Origin: Phycisphaerales bacterium
GTDB taxonomy: Bacteria; Planctomycetota; Phycisphaerae; Phycisphaerales; UBA1924
Reading direction: 5' to 3'
Assembly (NCBI GenBank): GCA_040217175.1
Contig: JAVJNT010000002.1
Location: 1,000,001 to 1,064,000, forward strand
DNA: 64,000 bases
Both the position numbers and the translations under genes were made by a program. The notes beneath the pieces were generated by a model. The model did not search any database. It was not told the DNA's origin and worked only from the letters and a program-made list of their open reading frames with translations. Shown piece by piece: positions 44,955 to 52,952 of this stretch. The first letter of the stretch is position 1, and each line of letters opens with the position of its first letter.

Positions 44955-45716
44955 TCAGCCCTCGCCCGGATCTTCGGTAGGGTCGGCGGTCGGGTCGTCA
45001 GCCGGATCTGCTGCCGGATCTTCGGCGGTCTCTTCGGTATCGCCCGACATGTCCGGCGACTCTTCCTCGCTTGGTGCCGGCGCGGTGGGCGGCAGGCCGC
45101 TGGGCCGCACCTGCTCGATGGGGTTGAGCGCGGGCGTCGGGATCACGCCCGGCGTGAAGCGCTCGACCCACTCCACGCGCCACGGCCGGAATCCGCCGAC
45201 GAGCCGGACCGTGTAGCCCTCGTATGCCTCGTCATTGGTCAGCTCGGCGCGCTCGAGCTGGCCCGCCCCGAAGATCGGCCGCAGTACGTCGATCTCGGCC
45301 TTGCCCGTGCGGATGCGCACCCCGGCAACGTGGTACACCGGCAGCGACATGGATTCCTCGGACAGCGGCTGGACCAAGCGCTCGACGCCCGGCTCGGCCT
45401 CGACGTCGCGGGCCACCCGGCGGTAGACCGCCTGGCCGACGAGCGGGCCGGGCAGGTTGATGGCCACGCGCTGGTTCTCGCCGCCCCCGGGCGGATAGTC
45501 GGCGATGACGCGCGCCAGGGCGAGGGTCATGGTCTGGCCGATGGCGGCGTCGTCGCGGTTGGGCACGCGGTCGACCGGGTCGGTGGGCGGCCAGGTATCC
45601 CAGCCGGCGCAGCCCGGCAGGGCCGCTGCCACGCCCACGAGCAGCCCGACCAGCAGGCCCCCCTTCGCCATCCCGCGCCTCGTCCTCGCTTGCCCGACTC
45701 GTGCTCGTCCTGCCAC
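44955..45716 (-). CDS. Lipoprotein of unknown function with acidic repeat tail
   Basis: 253 residues from GTG 45716 (GGAGGG just upstream); an internal ATG at 45671 would shorten the basic start. The signal peptide ends in lipobox ALPGC. A mixed alpha/beta domain of about 190 residues follows (TMTLALARVIADYPPGG, VAINLPGPLVGQAVYRRVARD, VYHVAGVRIRTGKAEIDVLRP). The end is a low-complexity acidic D-P-(A/T)-x repeat tail. I recognise no family. It lies 8 bases upstream of pyrB on the same strand, so the two may be co-transcribed. Confidence 0.6.
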   Translation of the reverse strand: MAGRARVGQARTRRGMAKGGLLVGLLVGVAAALPGCAGWDTWPPTDPVDRVPNRDDAAIGQTMTLALARVIADYPPGGGENQRVAINLPGPLVGQAVYRRVARDVEAEPGVERLVQPLSEESMSLPVYHVAGVRIRTGKAEIDVLRPIFGAGQLERAELTNDEAYEGYTVRLVGGFRPWRVEWVERFTPGVIPTPALNPIEQVRPSGLPPTAPAPSEEESPDMSGDTEETAEDPAADPADDPTADPTEDPGEG

Positions 45717-45835
45717 GATGCCCTCCGTCCGCTGGGGCTATGACCGTGTGGTTGGGATAGCCCGATCGAAAACCCGAACTCGGTCCGTCCGTAGGCCGAC
45801 ACTCTATTCGCGCCAACCATCTGCGGGAGCCCCGA

Positions 45836-46507
45836 TTGCCCACCTTCCCACACGCCACGCCAGACGCCGCAGCCACCGACGCCGCCGAGGGCCGGACCTT
45901 CGTGCTGGGCGTCTCGGGCGCGTCGGGCGCGTGGTACGCCCTGCGCGCCCTCGAGCAGCTCTTGCTGGCCGGCGGCACCGTGCACCTGGTCGTCAGCGAG
46001 TACGGCCGCCGCCTCCTGGGCGACGAATCGGGCATCAAGAAGGTCGAGTTCGACGACCTGCTGCCCCACTTGACCCAACACGACCACGCGCCGGCCATGA
46101 AGGACCGGCTGATCTGCCACCCCAACAAGGACGTCGGCGCCGTCATCGCCAGCGGCAGCTTCCGCCACGACGGCATGGCCGTGCTGCCCTGCTCGAGCAC
46201 CAGCCTGGGCGCGATCGCCACCAGCGCGGGCAGCAACCTGCTGACCCGGGCCGCGATGGTGACGCTCAAGGAGCGCCGCCCGCTGATCATCTGCCACCGC
46301 GAGACGCCGCTGAACCTCATCGACATCGAGAACATGCGAACGCTCGCGCTCGCGGGCGCCATCGTCTGCCCCACCAACCCCGGGCTCTACCTGCTGCCCA
46401 CCACCGTCGGCGAGATGATCGACTTCGTCGCGGGCAAGGTGCTGGACCTGCTCGAGGTCGAGCATGACTTGAAGACGCGGTGGGAAGACGTCCACGGCTC
46501 GAAGTAG
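45836..46507 (+). CDS. ubiX: Flavin prenyltransferase (UbiX family)
   Basis: 223 residues from TTG 45836 with GGGAG eight bases upstream; no ATG is available nearby. UbiX makes prenylated FMN for UbiD-type decarboxylases. The FMN-binding GVSGASGAWYALRAL is present, as are SGSFRHDGMAVLPCSSTSLGAIATS, the TLKERRPLIICHRETPLN segment (with the conserved E-x-P-L), and AGAIVCPTNPGLYLLP. The 'GSF..DGM..LPCS' loop is the prenyl/phosphate site. No ubiD is in the window, so its partner decarboxylase must be elsewhere. Confidence 0.92.
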   Translation: MPTFPHATPDAAATDAAEGRTFVLGVSGASGAWYALRALEQLLLAGGTVHLVVSEYGRRLLGDESGIKKVEFDDLLPHLTQHDHAPAMKDRLICHPNKDVGAVIASGSFRHDGMAVLPCSSTSLGAIATSAGSNLLTRAAMVTLKERRPLIICHRETPLNLIDIENMRTLALAGAIVCPTNPGLYLLPTTVGEMIDFVAGKVLDLLEVEHDLKTRWEDVHGSK

Positions 46508-47761
46508 TCATCCATCGGGAAACTCGGCGTACTCCGCTTCGGCCACGTCAAGCACGGCCGGCGCGTACCAGGTCTTGCCGTAGGTGCTCTCGTCGGTGCG
46601 CGCGAGGATGCCGTGCTCTTCGAACAACGCCAGGTCCTTGCGCGCCGTCGGGTCGGTCACGTCCAACACTTGTGCCGCCGTTGCTGCCGTCACGAGCGGC
46701 CAGCCGAATACGTGGTCGAGCAGGCGCAGCAGCCGGCCCGCGGCCGCGTGGTCGCGGAGCTGCGCCGCATACCGACCGTGCGCCGCAACGATGCGCTCGG
46801 CGAGCAACCGCGTCGACACCGCTTCTTCGGCCACGGCCTCGACGAAGAACCGCAGCCATTCGACCCACGCGCCCCGCTCGCTGACGGCGCGCATGCGGTC
46901 GACGTACTCCTGGCGATGCCGCTGGAAGTAGCCGCTCGGCGAGACGATCGGCATGTCGAGCAGTCCCAGCGCGCACATCTGGTGCAGCACGAGCGCGCGG
47001 CCGATGCGTCCGTTGCCGTCTCGGAACGGGTGCACCGCCTCGAACTGGTAGTGCGCGAGCGCGACCTGCGCGAGCTCGGGGATCTGGGGCCAATCGCCGT
47101 TGACGAAGGTCTCGAGCGACGCCATGCACCGCGCGACCGCACCGCCATCGGCCGGCGGCACGAAACGCGCCCGATCGGGCCGTCCCGCGACGCCGATGAA
47201 GACCGGCACGTCGCGGAACTCGCCGGGTTGAAGCTCCTCGCCCCGCACGCCGTCGAGCAAACGCCGGTGCATGTCGCGCACGAGGTCCCCGCCGAACGGC
47301 TGGTCCTTCTCGATGCCGAGCTGCACGGCCCGCACGGCGTTGAGCGCCTCGCGGCCGGGGTTGGGCTTGCCGCCCTCCTCGCCGGCCAGCACCATGTCGA
47401 GGGCCGTGGTCTCGATGCCCTCGATCTTCGAGCTCAGCCTCGCCTCACGAAGCCACAGCGCCTGCCGGAGGATCTCGGCGTTCGGCACCGCGTGCACCAG
47501 CCCATTCACGCGCCCGAGGGCCGCATGGGCGCCGGCGAATGCGTCGAAGAGCTCACCCTTGACCGCCTTCCAGTCGAGCCGCGGCGGCAGGTCGTCGGGC
47601 ACGAAGGCCCACGTCTCGACCTCCTGCCACTCACCAGAGCCCGACGCCCCCACCGCCCGCTTGCGCATGGTCACGGGCACGAGCATGCCCGGACTGACGT
47701 CCGAGAACCTCGATTTCAGGTCCCACGGCGGATTGGGAGGCGACTTGGAATCTGCATCCAT
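46508..47761 (-). CDS. Fic-domain protein (probable AMPylase) with winged-helix C-terminus
   Basis: 417 residues. The Fic active site is HPFRDGNGR (244-252, HxFx(D/E)GNGR), so AMP transfer is predicted. The N-terminal SSKIEGI (110-116) is the inhibitory alpha motif (S/T-x3-E-G), of class II type. The flap lies near YFQRHRQEY. Residues about 350-410 look like a winged helix (TAATAAQVLDVTDPTARKDLALFEEHGILAR). This architecture, the Fic/DUF4172-like wHTH group, is common in standalone bacterial Fic proteins. An AT-rich palindrome sits two bases before the ATG. No antitoxin-like small gene adjoins it. Confidence 0.93.
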   Translation of the reverse strand: MDADSKSPPNPPWDLKSRFSDVSPGMLVPVTMRKRAVGASGSGEWQEVETWAFVPDDLPPRLDWKAVKGELFDAFAGAHAALGRVNGLVHAVPNAEILRQALWLREARLSSKIEGIETTALDMVLAGEEGGKPNPGREALNAVRAVQLGIEKDQPFGGDLVRDMHRRLLDGVRGEELQPGEFRDVPVFIGVAGRPDRARFVPPADGGAVARCMASLETFVNGDWPQIPELAQVALAHYQFEAVHPFRDGNGRIGRALVLHQMCALGLLDMPIVSPSGYFQRHRQEYVDRMRAVSERGAWVEWLRFFVEAVAEEAVSTRLLAERIVAAHGRYAAQLRDHAAAGRLLRLLDHVFGWPLVTAATAAQVLDVTDPTARKDLALFEEHGILARTDESTYGKTWYAPAVLDVAEAEYAEFPDG

Positions 47762-47762
47762 G

Positions 47763-47792
47763 ATTTAAAGCAAACAGCCATATGCTTTAAAT
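47763..47792 (-). promoter_or_regulatory. AT-rich palindromic operator/promoter of the Fic gene
   Basis: A perfect 10-bp inverted repeat (47763-47772 atttaaagca, 47783-47792 tgctttaaat) with a 10-base spacer ends two bases before the Fic start codon (47761). TTGACA (47797-47792) overlaps its far arm, and TTTGCT lies 17 bases on, which would give a leaderless or nearly leaderless message. The local base composition contrasts sharply with the GC-rich surroundings. A dimeric regulator, perhaps the Fic winged helix itself, could bind here. Confidence 0.65.
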
Positions 47793-47840
47793 GTCAACCC
47801 GCGATCCAAAAGAACTTTGGGTTTCCCGGCGAGCCCAGCC

Positions 47841-49007
47841 TCAGATCGTCACCGGCATCACCACGTACAGGAAGCCGTTCCCGCTCGTGCGGATCAGCCC
47901 GGCGTGGCGGCCGTCCTTGAGCTCCATGGTCACCTCGGCGTCGTGCATCACGCGGAGGGCGTCGGTGATGAAGCCGGGGTTGAAGCCGATCTCCACGTCG
48001 GCGCCGTCGTAGCCCTTCAGCTCGACGTTGACGCGGGCCTCGCCCATCTCCGGGGCGTGGCTCGAGAGCTCGAGCTGCTTGTGCTCGCCGCGGAAGGCCA
48101 GGCGGACGCCCTTGCTCTCCTCGTTGGTCAGGAGCGCTGCGCGCCGGACGGCGCTGTGCAGCATGTCCTTGTCGAAGGTCGCCTTCACGCTCTGGTCGCT
48201 GGGGATGGCTTCCTCGTACGGCGGGAACTGGCCGTCGACCAGCGAGCTGCTGAGCACGGCCCGCGGCGCGTCGTCGTCGCCCCCGCCCAGCGCGAACAGG
48301 GCCTTCTGGTCGCCGATGGCGACGGTCACCGTCTCGTCCTCGCTATCGACCAGGCGCTGCAGCAGCGAGAGGGCCTTGGTGGGCACGATGCACGAGACGT
48401 CCGGGTCGTCCTTGCTGGCGCCGGGCACGGTGCCCTTGGCCATCGCCAGGCGGCGGCCGTCGGTCGCGACCATCTCGAGCGTCTTGCCCTTGCGCCGAAC
48501 GAGCACGCCGTTGATGGCGTAGCGCGTCGTCTCGCGCGCCGTGGCGAAGAGCGTCATGCCGATCATGTCGCCCAGCGAGTCGCTGGGGAAGTCGAAGCGA
48601 GACTTGAGGCCCTCGGCCCCGAAGTCGCTGCGGTCGGCCACGCGCGGCAGGTCGCCCGGCTCGTAGCCCAGCAGCGTGTAGCTGGCGTCCTCGCCCTTGA
48701 CGTGCAGCGTGCGCTCCTCGTTCTCGAGGGTCAGCGTGGGCTCGTGGTCCTCGGCGGCAACGATCTGCTTGAGCTTGTCGGCGGGCACGAGCGCCTCGCC
48801 GGGCTCCTGCACGTCGACGCGTGCGGTGCGCAGGCGCAGGCCGATCTCGCCGTCCGTCGCCGCCAGGGTCAGCTCGCCCGCGTCGCCCTCGCGCGTCGCC
48901 GTGAGCTTGACGCAGGTCAGCTGGGGCTTGGGCGTGCGCGAGGCCGCCACCGACGACACCACGTTCACCGCGTCCAACAAGGCGCCACGATCGCACACCA
49001 CTCGCAT
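47841..49007 (-). CDS. dnaN: DNA polymerase III sliding clamp (beta subunit)
   Basis: 388 residues from ATG 49007 (AAGGAGTG seven bases upstream); a longer frame to 49052 has no ribosome site. The clamp encircles DNA and tethers polymerase III. Three similar domains are visible (about 1-120, 130-255, 256-388). Landmarks are MRVVCDRGALLDAV, the ATDGEIGL strand, FATARETTRYAINGVLV, MVATDGRRLAMAKG, FPPYEEAIPS, and the C-terminal LIRTSGNGFLYVVMPVTI matching the canonical ...YVVMP(M/V). dnaA is not next to it; it diverges from the neuC-like gene. Confidence 0.95.
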   Translation of the reverse strand: MRVVCDRGALLDAVNVVSSVAASRTPKPQLTCVKLTATREGDAGELTLAATDGEIGLRLRTARVDVQEPGEALVPADKLKQIVAAEDHEPTLTLENEERTLHVKGEDASYTLLGYEPGDLPRVADRSDFGAEGLKSRFDFPSDSLGDMIGMTLFATARETTRYAINGVLVRRKGKTLEMVATDGRRLAMAKGTVPGASKDDPDVSCIVPTKALSLLQRLVDSEDETVTVAIGDQKALFALGGGDDDAPRAVLSSSLVDGQFPPYEEAIPSDQSVKATFDKDMLHSAVRRAALLTNEESKGVRLAFRGEHKQLELSSHAPEMGEARVNVELKGYDGADVEIGFNPGFITDALRVMHDAEVTMELKDGRHAGLIRTSGNGFLYVVMPVTI

Positions 49008-49153
49008 GGAAGCCCACTCCTTGCAGCCCGCTTCCCGGGCCAATCGAAACACGCCCCCGTCTTCAGGGGCTCCTTATAGACAGCCACTGTAGCACGCCCG
49101 CGAACCCCTCTACCATCGCCCATGACCCCGAGAACCACCGCAGAGCGGCCCTC

Positions 49154-50341
49154 GTGATCGGCCCCGGTTGGGCCGGAGATCCCCGGCCCGCACGCACCCA
49201 TGCTCGGGCCGCCCGCAAGCGCCGCGTCGCCGTGGTCACGGGTTCTCGTGCAGACTTTGGCTTGCTCAAGCCGGTGATGGCGGCCGTCGACGCCCATGCC
49301 GAGCTCGAGCTGCTCGTCATCGCCGCGGGGGCCCACCTCATCCCCCCGGCCGACAGCTTCCGCGACGTCAAGGCCGCCTTCCCCATCGCCGACAGCGTGC
49401 CCATGCAGAAGCCCGGCCGGACGACGCGCCCCGACGACGCCGAAGCGCTCGGCACGGGCATCAGCCGGCTGACGCGCAGCTTCCGGGCGCTCGAGCCAGA
49501 CTGGGTCGTCGTGCTGGGTGACCGCGTCGAGGCTTTTGCCGCCGCGAGCGTCGCGAGCGTCGGTGGATGGGCCCTGGCGCACCTGCACGGCGGAGACCGG
49601 GCCGAGGGCGTGGCCGACGAATCGATGCGGCATGCCATCAGCAAGCTGGCCAACCTGCACCTGGCCGCGACGCAGGCCTCGGCCGACCGGCTCGTGCGCA
49701 TGGGTGAGAAGCCCGAGCACGTGCACGTCGTCGGCTCGCCCGCCATCGACGACCTCGAAGCAATCAATCCCATGTCTACCGAGGGGTTCGAGGCCCTGGG
49801 CGCGCCCAGGGCGCTCGTGCTGCTGCACCCCACCGGCCGGGCCGTCGAGGCCGAAGAGCACGTGACCGCGACGCTGCTCGATGCGCTCTCAGCACTCAGC
49901 ATCACGCCGCTCGCGCTCGCGCCCAACCACGACCCCGGCCGCGCCGGCGTGCTGCGCACTTTGACCGATCGCCTGGGCCACCCGCACCCGCACATGCGCC
50001 GCGAGCAGTTCGTGGGCTTGCTCAAGACGCTCGCGGCCAACGGTGGCGTGCTCGTTGGCAACTCGTCGGCCGGCCTGATCGAGGCCCCCGCGCTCGGGTG
50101 CCGCGTGGTCGATATCGGACCGCGGCAGCACGGTCGCGAGCGGCCGCCGGGCGTCCTGCACGCCGACGACCAATCCAGGGCATCCATCGAGCGCGCCATC
50201 CTCGATGCGCTCGCGGCGCCGCCCTGCGACCGCGCGGCCCATCCCTACGGCGATGGCCGCGCGGGCGAGCGGTCGGCGGGCCTGCTCGCCTCGGTAGATC
50301 CGAATAACCGCGGCCTGCTGGCCAAGCTCAACGCCTACTGA
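49154..50341 (+). CDS. UDP-N-acetylglucosamine 2-epimerase, hydrolysing (NeuC/LegG-like)
   Basis: 395 residues from GTG 49154. The family either epimerises UDP-GlcNAc to ManNAc with loss of UDP or acts on related sugars, in sialic or legionaminic acid routes. The start VAVVTGSRADFGLLKPVM is the GSRADF signature. DRVEAFAAASVASV and LHGGDRAEGVADESMRHAI (catalytic region) follow, with VGSPAIDDL. The C-terminal UDP site is GNSSAGLIEAPALGC. The protein is complete. No neuB or neuA is nearby, and the C-terminus has additional Arg-rich residues. Alternative: a non-hydrolysing paralogue. Confidence 0.85.
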   Translation: MIGPGWAGDPRPARTHARAARKRRVAVVTGSRADFGLLKPVMAAVDAHAELELLVIAAGAHLIPPADSFRDVKAAFPIADSVPMQKPGRTTRPDDAEALGTGISRLTRSFRALEPDWVVVLGDRVEAFAAASVASVGGWALAHLHGGDRAEGVADESMRHAISKLANLHLAATQASADRLVRMGEKPEHVHVVGSPAIDDLEAINPMSTEGFEALGAPRALVLLHPTGRAVEAEEHVTATLLDALSALSITPLALAPNHDPGRAGVLRTLTDRLGHPHPHMRREQFVGLLKTLAANGGVLVGNSSAGLIEAPALGCRVVDIGPRQHGRERPPGVLHADDQSRASIERAILDALAAPPCDRAAHPYGDGRAGERSAGLLASVDPNNRGLLAKLNAY

Positions 50342-50455
50342 GCCCACTCGGGACTTTTTTTGCTCCCGATCGGCACGACCATCAAAGTCTCCTCTGCAAC
50401 GGGTCGATCTCCTGGGAAGCCGACCGAAGGAACCCAACCGGCAGGAGATCAGGCC

Positions 50456-51340
50456 ATGAGCACCGGCACGCAGGAACGAGAGCAGACCGTCAACGTCGCG
50501 ATCCGCGAGATCAGCCACATCGCCACCCTCCCCGAGGTCACCCTCAAGATCGTCGAGCTCGTCGAAGATCCGTCCTCGACCGCGCAAGACCTGCACAACG
50601 TCATCTCGAACGATCCGGCGCTCTCCAGCCGCATCCTCAAGGTCGTCAACTCGTCGTTCTACGGCTTGCCCGGCCAGATCGGCTCGATCAACCGCGCGAT
50701 CGTCATGCTGGGCCTCAACGCGGTGAAGAACATCGCCATCGCCGCCAGCCTGGCCAAGCTCTTCCGCGGCGGCGACCTCAGCCACGGCTTCAGCGCCAAG
50801 GCCGTGTGGGAACACGCTGTGGCCACCGGCGCCGTGACCAAGATGGTCGCCGATGCCGCGAAGGTCGGCATGGCCGACGAAGCCTTCCTCGCCGGCCTGA
50901 TGCACAACATCGGCCTCATGGTCGAGATGCAGTTCGATCGCAACAAGCTCATCGAGGTCGTGCAGACGCTGGGCGTCGACGGCAACGGCGTGCCCATCAA
51001 CGCCATGACCGACGTCGAGGCCCAGATCTTCGGCGCCGACCACCAGGACTTCGGCAAGGGCCTCTGCGAGAAGTGGAAGTTCCCAAGCAACTTCGCGATG
51101 GTCACCGGCTACCACCACGACCCCATGAAGGCGCCCGCCGACAACCGCCGCCTCCCGGCGATGGTCTACGTCGCCACGCGCCTGGTGGGCGAGATCGAGG
51201 GCCAGTTCCGCCTCGACCTGCCGAGCCTGGACATCGACCCGGCCGTCCTCGAAATCCTGGGCCTGAGCGACACCGCTTTGGCCAGCCTGCGTGAGCGGAC
51301 CGCCGAGGAGATCTCGGCCGCCGCCGGCCTGCTCGGCTGA
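50456..51340 (+). CDS. HDOD-domain signalling protein
   Basis: 294 residues from ATG 50456 (GGCAGGAG upstream). The HDOD domain resembles HD hydrolases but lacks the metal-binding HD pair in the family. Typical blocks are SHIATLPEVTLKIVELVEDPSSTAQDLHNVISNDPALSSRILKVV (shown here only as location, about 14-60), YGLPGQIGSINRAIVMLGLNAVKNIA and FLAGLMHNIG. HDOD proteins link signalling (often c-di-GMP or two-component) to motility or cell-cycle outputs. It stands alone, with a terminator 50 bases downstream. Confidence 0.92.
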   Translation: MSTGTQEREQTVNVAIREISHIATLPEVTLKIVELVEDPSSTAQDLHNVISNDPALSSRILKVVNSSFYGLPGQIGSINRAIVMLGLNAVKNIAIAASLAKLFRGGDLSHGFSAKAVWEHAVATGAVTKMVADAAKVGMADEAFLAGLMHNIGLMVEMQFDRNKLIEVVQTLGVDGNGVPINAMTDVEAQIFGADHQDFGKGLCEKWKFPSNFAMVTGYHHDPMKAPADNRRLPAMVYVATRLVGEIEGQFRLDLPSLDIDPAVLEILGLSDTALASLRERTAEEISAAAGLLG

Positions 51341-51388
51341 GCATTCGGGGTTCTACCGGGTTATTTCTACCCAAAGTTCTTACAAGCT

Positions 51389-51409
51389 GGGCCCTTTTGG
51401 GCCCTTTTT
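51389..51409 (+). terminator. Rho-independent terminator of the HDOD gene
   Basis: A 6-bp GC stem (51389-51394 gggccc with 51399-51404 gggccc) closes a tttt tetraloop and is followed directly by five T residues (51405-51409), 49 bases after the HDOD stop. Confidence 0.8.
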
Positions 51410-51412
51410 GTT

Positions 51413-51612
51413 TGGTTCGTGCTGGAAAGACCGAACGCGAATATCGATTTCGTTTCCTGAATTGGCGGGAAGGCTGGCGTGAGATTGCCTAAATTCCCGA
51501 TTACAGCATTCAAGCAGGAAATTTCGGCGCGGACCACCCGGCCCGCGCCTGCAACAAGCTCTCTCTTTCTCCCTCCGGGCGGTCGCACATACGTGTGCGG
51601 CCGCCTTTTTTT
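51413..51612 (+). ncRNA. Candidate small RNA or attenuated leader
   Basis: Between two strong + strand terminators lies a segment without ORF, ending in a complete intrinsic terminator (51578-51612). A transcript that starts after 51412 and ends at the second T-run would be an untranslated RNA of at most about 190 bases. No promoter is clear, and no known class (SRP, 6S, tmRNA, GEMM riboswitch) is recognised. It could instead be an attenuator for the prepilin gene at 51831. Confidence 0.35.
51578..51612 (+). terminator. Strong rho-independent terminator with UACG loop
   Basis: A 12-bp stem (51578-51589 with 51594-51605, one wobble pair) closes a tacg tetraloop and is followed by seven T residues (51606-51612). 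This is a textbook intrinsic terminator on the + strand, but no gene on that strand ends just upstream. Confidence 0.85.
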
Positions 51613-51830
51613 CGCAGGTTGTTCGGAGCAATCGGCACAGGCCCAACCGAACCGCCGCGGCTCGGTACACTTATCCGTCGGAGCCCTCCCCCGACGCCGC
51701 GGCAACTCCAAGGCCCCGCGGCACGAACAACTGGGTGCCCAGCGGCACGCGGCGGGGTCGCCGAGACGCGGGCACGGGGTGGACGGATGGGCCCGCATTC
51801 GGGCTCGGCGGTTGGGAAGGTTTCGGGGAC

Positions 51831-52886
51831 ATGAACATGCATACGAACGGCACTCGCACTCGACGCGCCCGGCGGGCGTTCTCGCTCATCGAGCTCCTGG
51901 TCACCATGGCGGTCATCGCGATCGTCATCGCGATCATCGTGCCCACGCTGGGCGGCGCTCGCAATACGGCCAAGGCGGCCGCCAGCCAGGCCCAGCTCAC
52001 CGCCATCGGCGCCGCCTCGCAGCAGTTCTACACCGATAAGACCCGCCTGCCCGGCTACTTCACCGCCAGGCAGATGGGCGACAGGACCAACGAAGACCGC
52101 GGCTTCACCGGCATGCAGAACGTCATGCTCGACCTCGCGGGTGGATTCGCCACCGCTTCAAGCGATCCCACGAACATCGTGTCCGTCGGCCCGATCAGCG
52201 GCCAAGAGATCGACATCGACCTCACCCTCGTCGGCACGAAGGAAGCCGGCGGCGGCTACTACACGCCGGAAGACACCCGCTATATTCCGCAAGAAGTTGG
52301 TTCGGGGCTCGGCGTTCTGGAGACGACGGTCCAAGATCACCGGGAGCTGCGCTCCGTCGTCGATCCCTTCGGCACGCCGATCCTCGCGTGGCAGCAGGAT
52401 GGCACGGCCATCCAGGACCTCGAAGAGATCGGCGACTTCTCCGCCTTCAACAGCAACGGCGAACCCGCTCGCTTCTACTGGGCGTCGAACGCCGGATTCC
52501 TGAAGACCGAGGAACTCGGCAAGCGCGGCAAGAACCCGACCTTCTCCGCTTCGACCGCCGCCCGGGAGCACAGCCTCATCGGCAATAGCGAGCCCGACCT
52601 GGCCATGCACCTGGCCGTGCTGCTGGGCTCGCCGACCATTCCCAACACGATCAACGGGGCCGTGCCTTCGAGCGCCCGCGGCAACCTGGTCTTCCATGCC
52701 GCCGGCATCGACGCGATGTACATGGGCTCGAAGGACAAGGGCGGTCGCGCCAGCGAGGTCGCGTTCTGGCAGAGCTTTTGGTCGGACATGCCCGATGGCA
52801 CGCGCCTCACCGACAACGACGGCAAGGTCGAGTCCGTCGACCTGCTGGACCGCTTCGACGACCAGCTCGAGTCGATCGGCAACTGA
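51831..52886 (+). CDS. Prepilin-type N-terminal cleavage/methylation protein
   Basis: 351 residues from ATG 51831. A basic leader (NGTRTRRARR) precedes the prepilin site A|FSLIELLVTMAVIAIVIAIIV: peptidase cleavage before Phe, Glu at +5, and a long hydrophobic alpha-helix. The globular part (about 40-350) holds ASQAQLTAIGAASQQFYTDK, a KNPTFSAS segment and a C-terminal FWQSFWSDMPDGTRL. It fits type II secretion/type IV pilus pseudopilin architecture (the planctomycete DUF1559-like minor pilin group is related). The length is large for a pseudopilin. It may be attenuated by the terminator at 51578-51612. Confidence 0.88.
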   Translation: MNMHTNGTRTRRARRAFSLIELLVTMAVIAIVIAIIVPTLGGARNTAKAAASQAQLTAIGAASQQFYTDKTRLPGYFTARQMGDRTNEDRGFTGMQNVMLDLAGGFATASSDPTNIVSVGPISGQEIDIDLTLVGTKEAGGGYYTPEDTRYIPQEVGSGLGVLETTVQDHRELRSVVDPFGTPILAWQQDGTAIQDLEEIGDFSAFNSNGEPARFYWASNAGFLKTEELGKRGKNPTFSASTAAREHSLIGNSEPDLAMHLAVLLGSPTIPNTINGAVPSSARGNLVFHAAGIDAMYMGSKDKGGRASEVAFWQSFWSDMPDGTRLTDNDGKVESVDLLDRFDDQLESIGN

Positions 52887-52952
52887 CCGATTTCGGCCCA
52901 CGCGGCCAGATTGGCTTGACCCGGCGGCCTGTTCCTGTCAGGCTATGTCGGC

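Larger units (their letters stand above)
51341..51830. other. 490-base gene-less stretch
   Basis: No convincing protein gene lies between the HDOD stop and the prepilin start. The stretch holds a terminator for HDOD (51389-51409), a locally less GC-rich segment (about 51413-51540), a second strong intrinsic terminator (51578-51612), and a GC-rich lead-in to the prepilin gene. Short ORFs here have no ribosome sites. Confidence 0.7.

Noticed and set aside
46508-49007. Defence island around the Fic gene
   Set aside because: The neighbours are ubiX and dnaN, both housekeeping; no toxin-antitoxin partner, nuclease or restriction gene adjoins.
51341-51830. c-di-GMP (GEMM) riboswitch before the prepilin gene
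   Set aside because: I looked for the conserved GEMM core sequences and receptor loop and found none; only intrinsic-terminator hairpins are supported.
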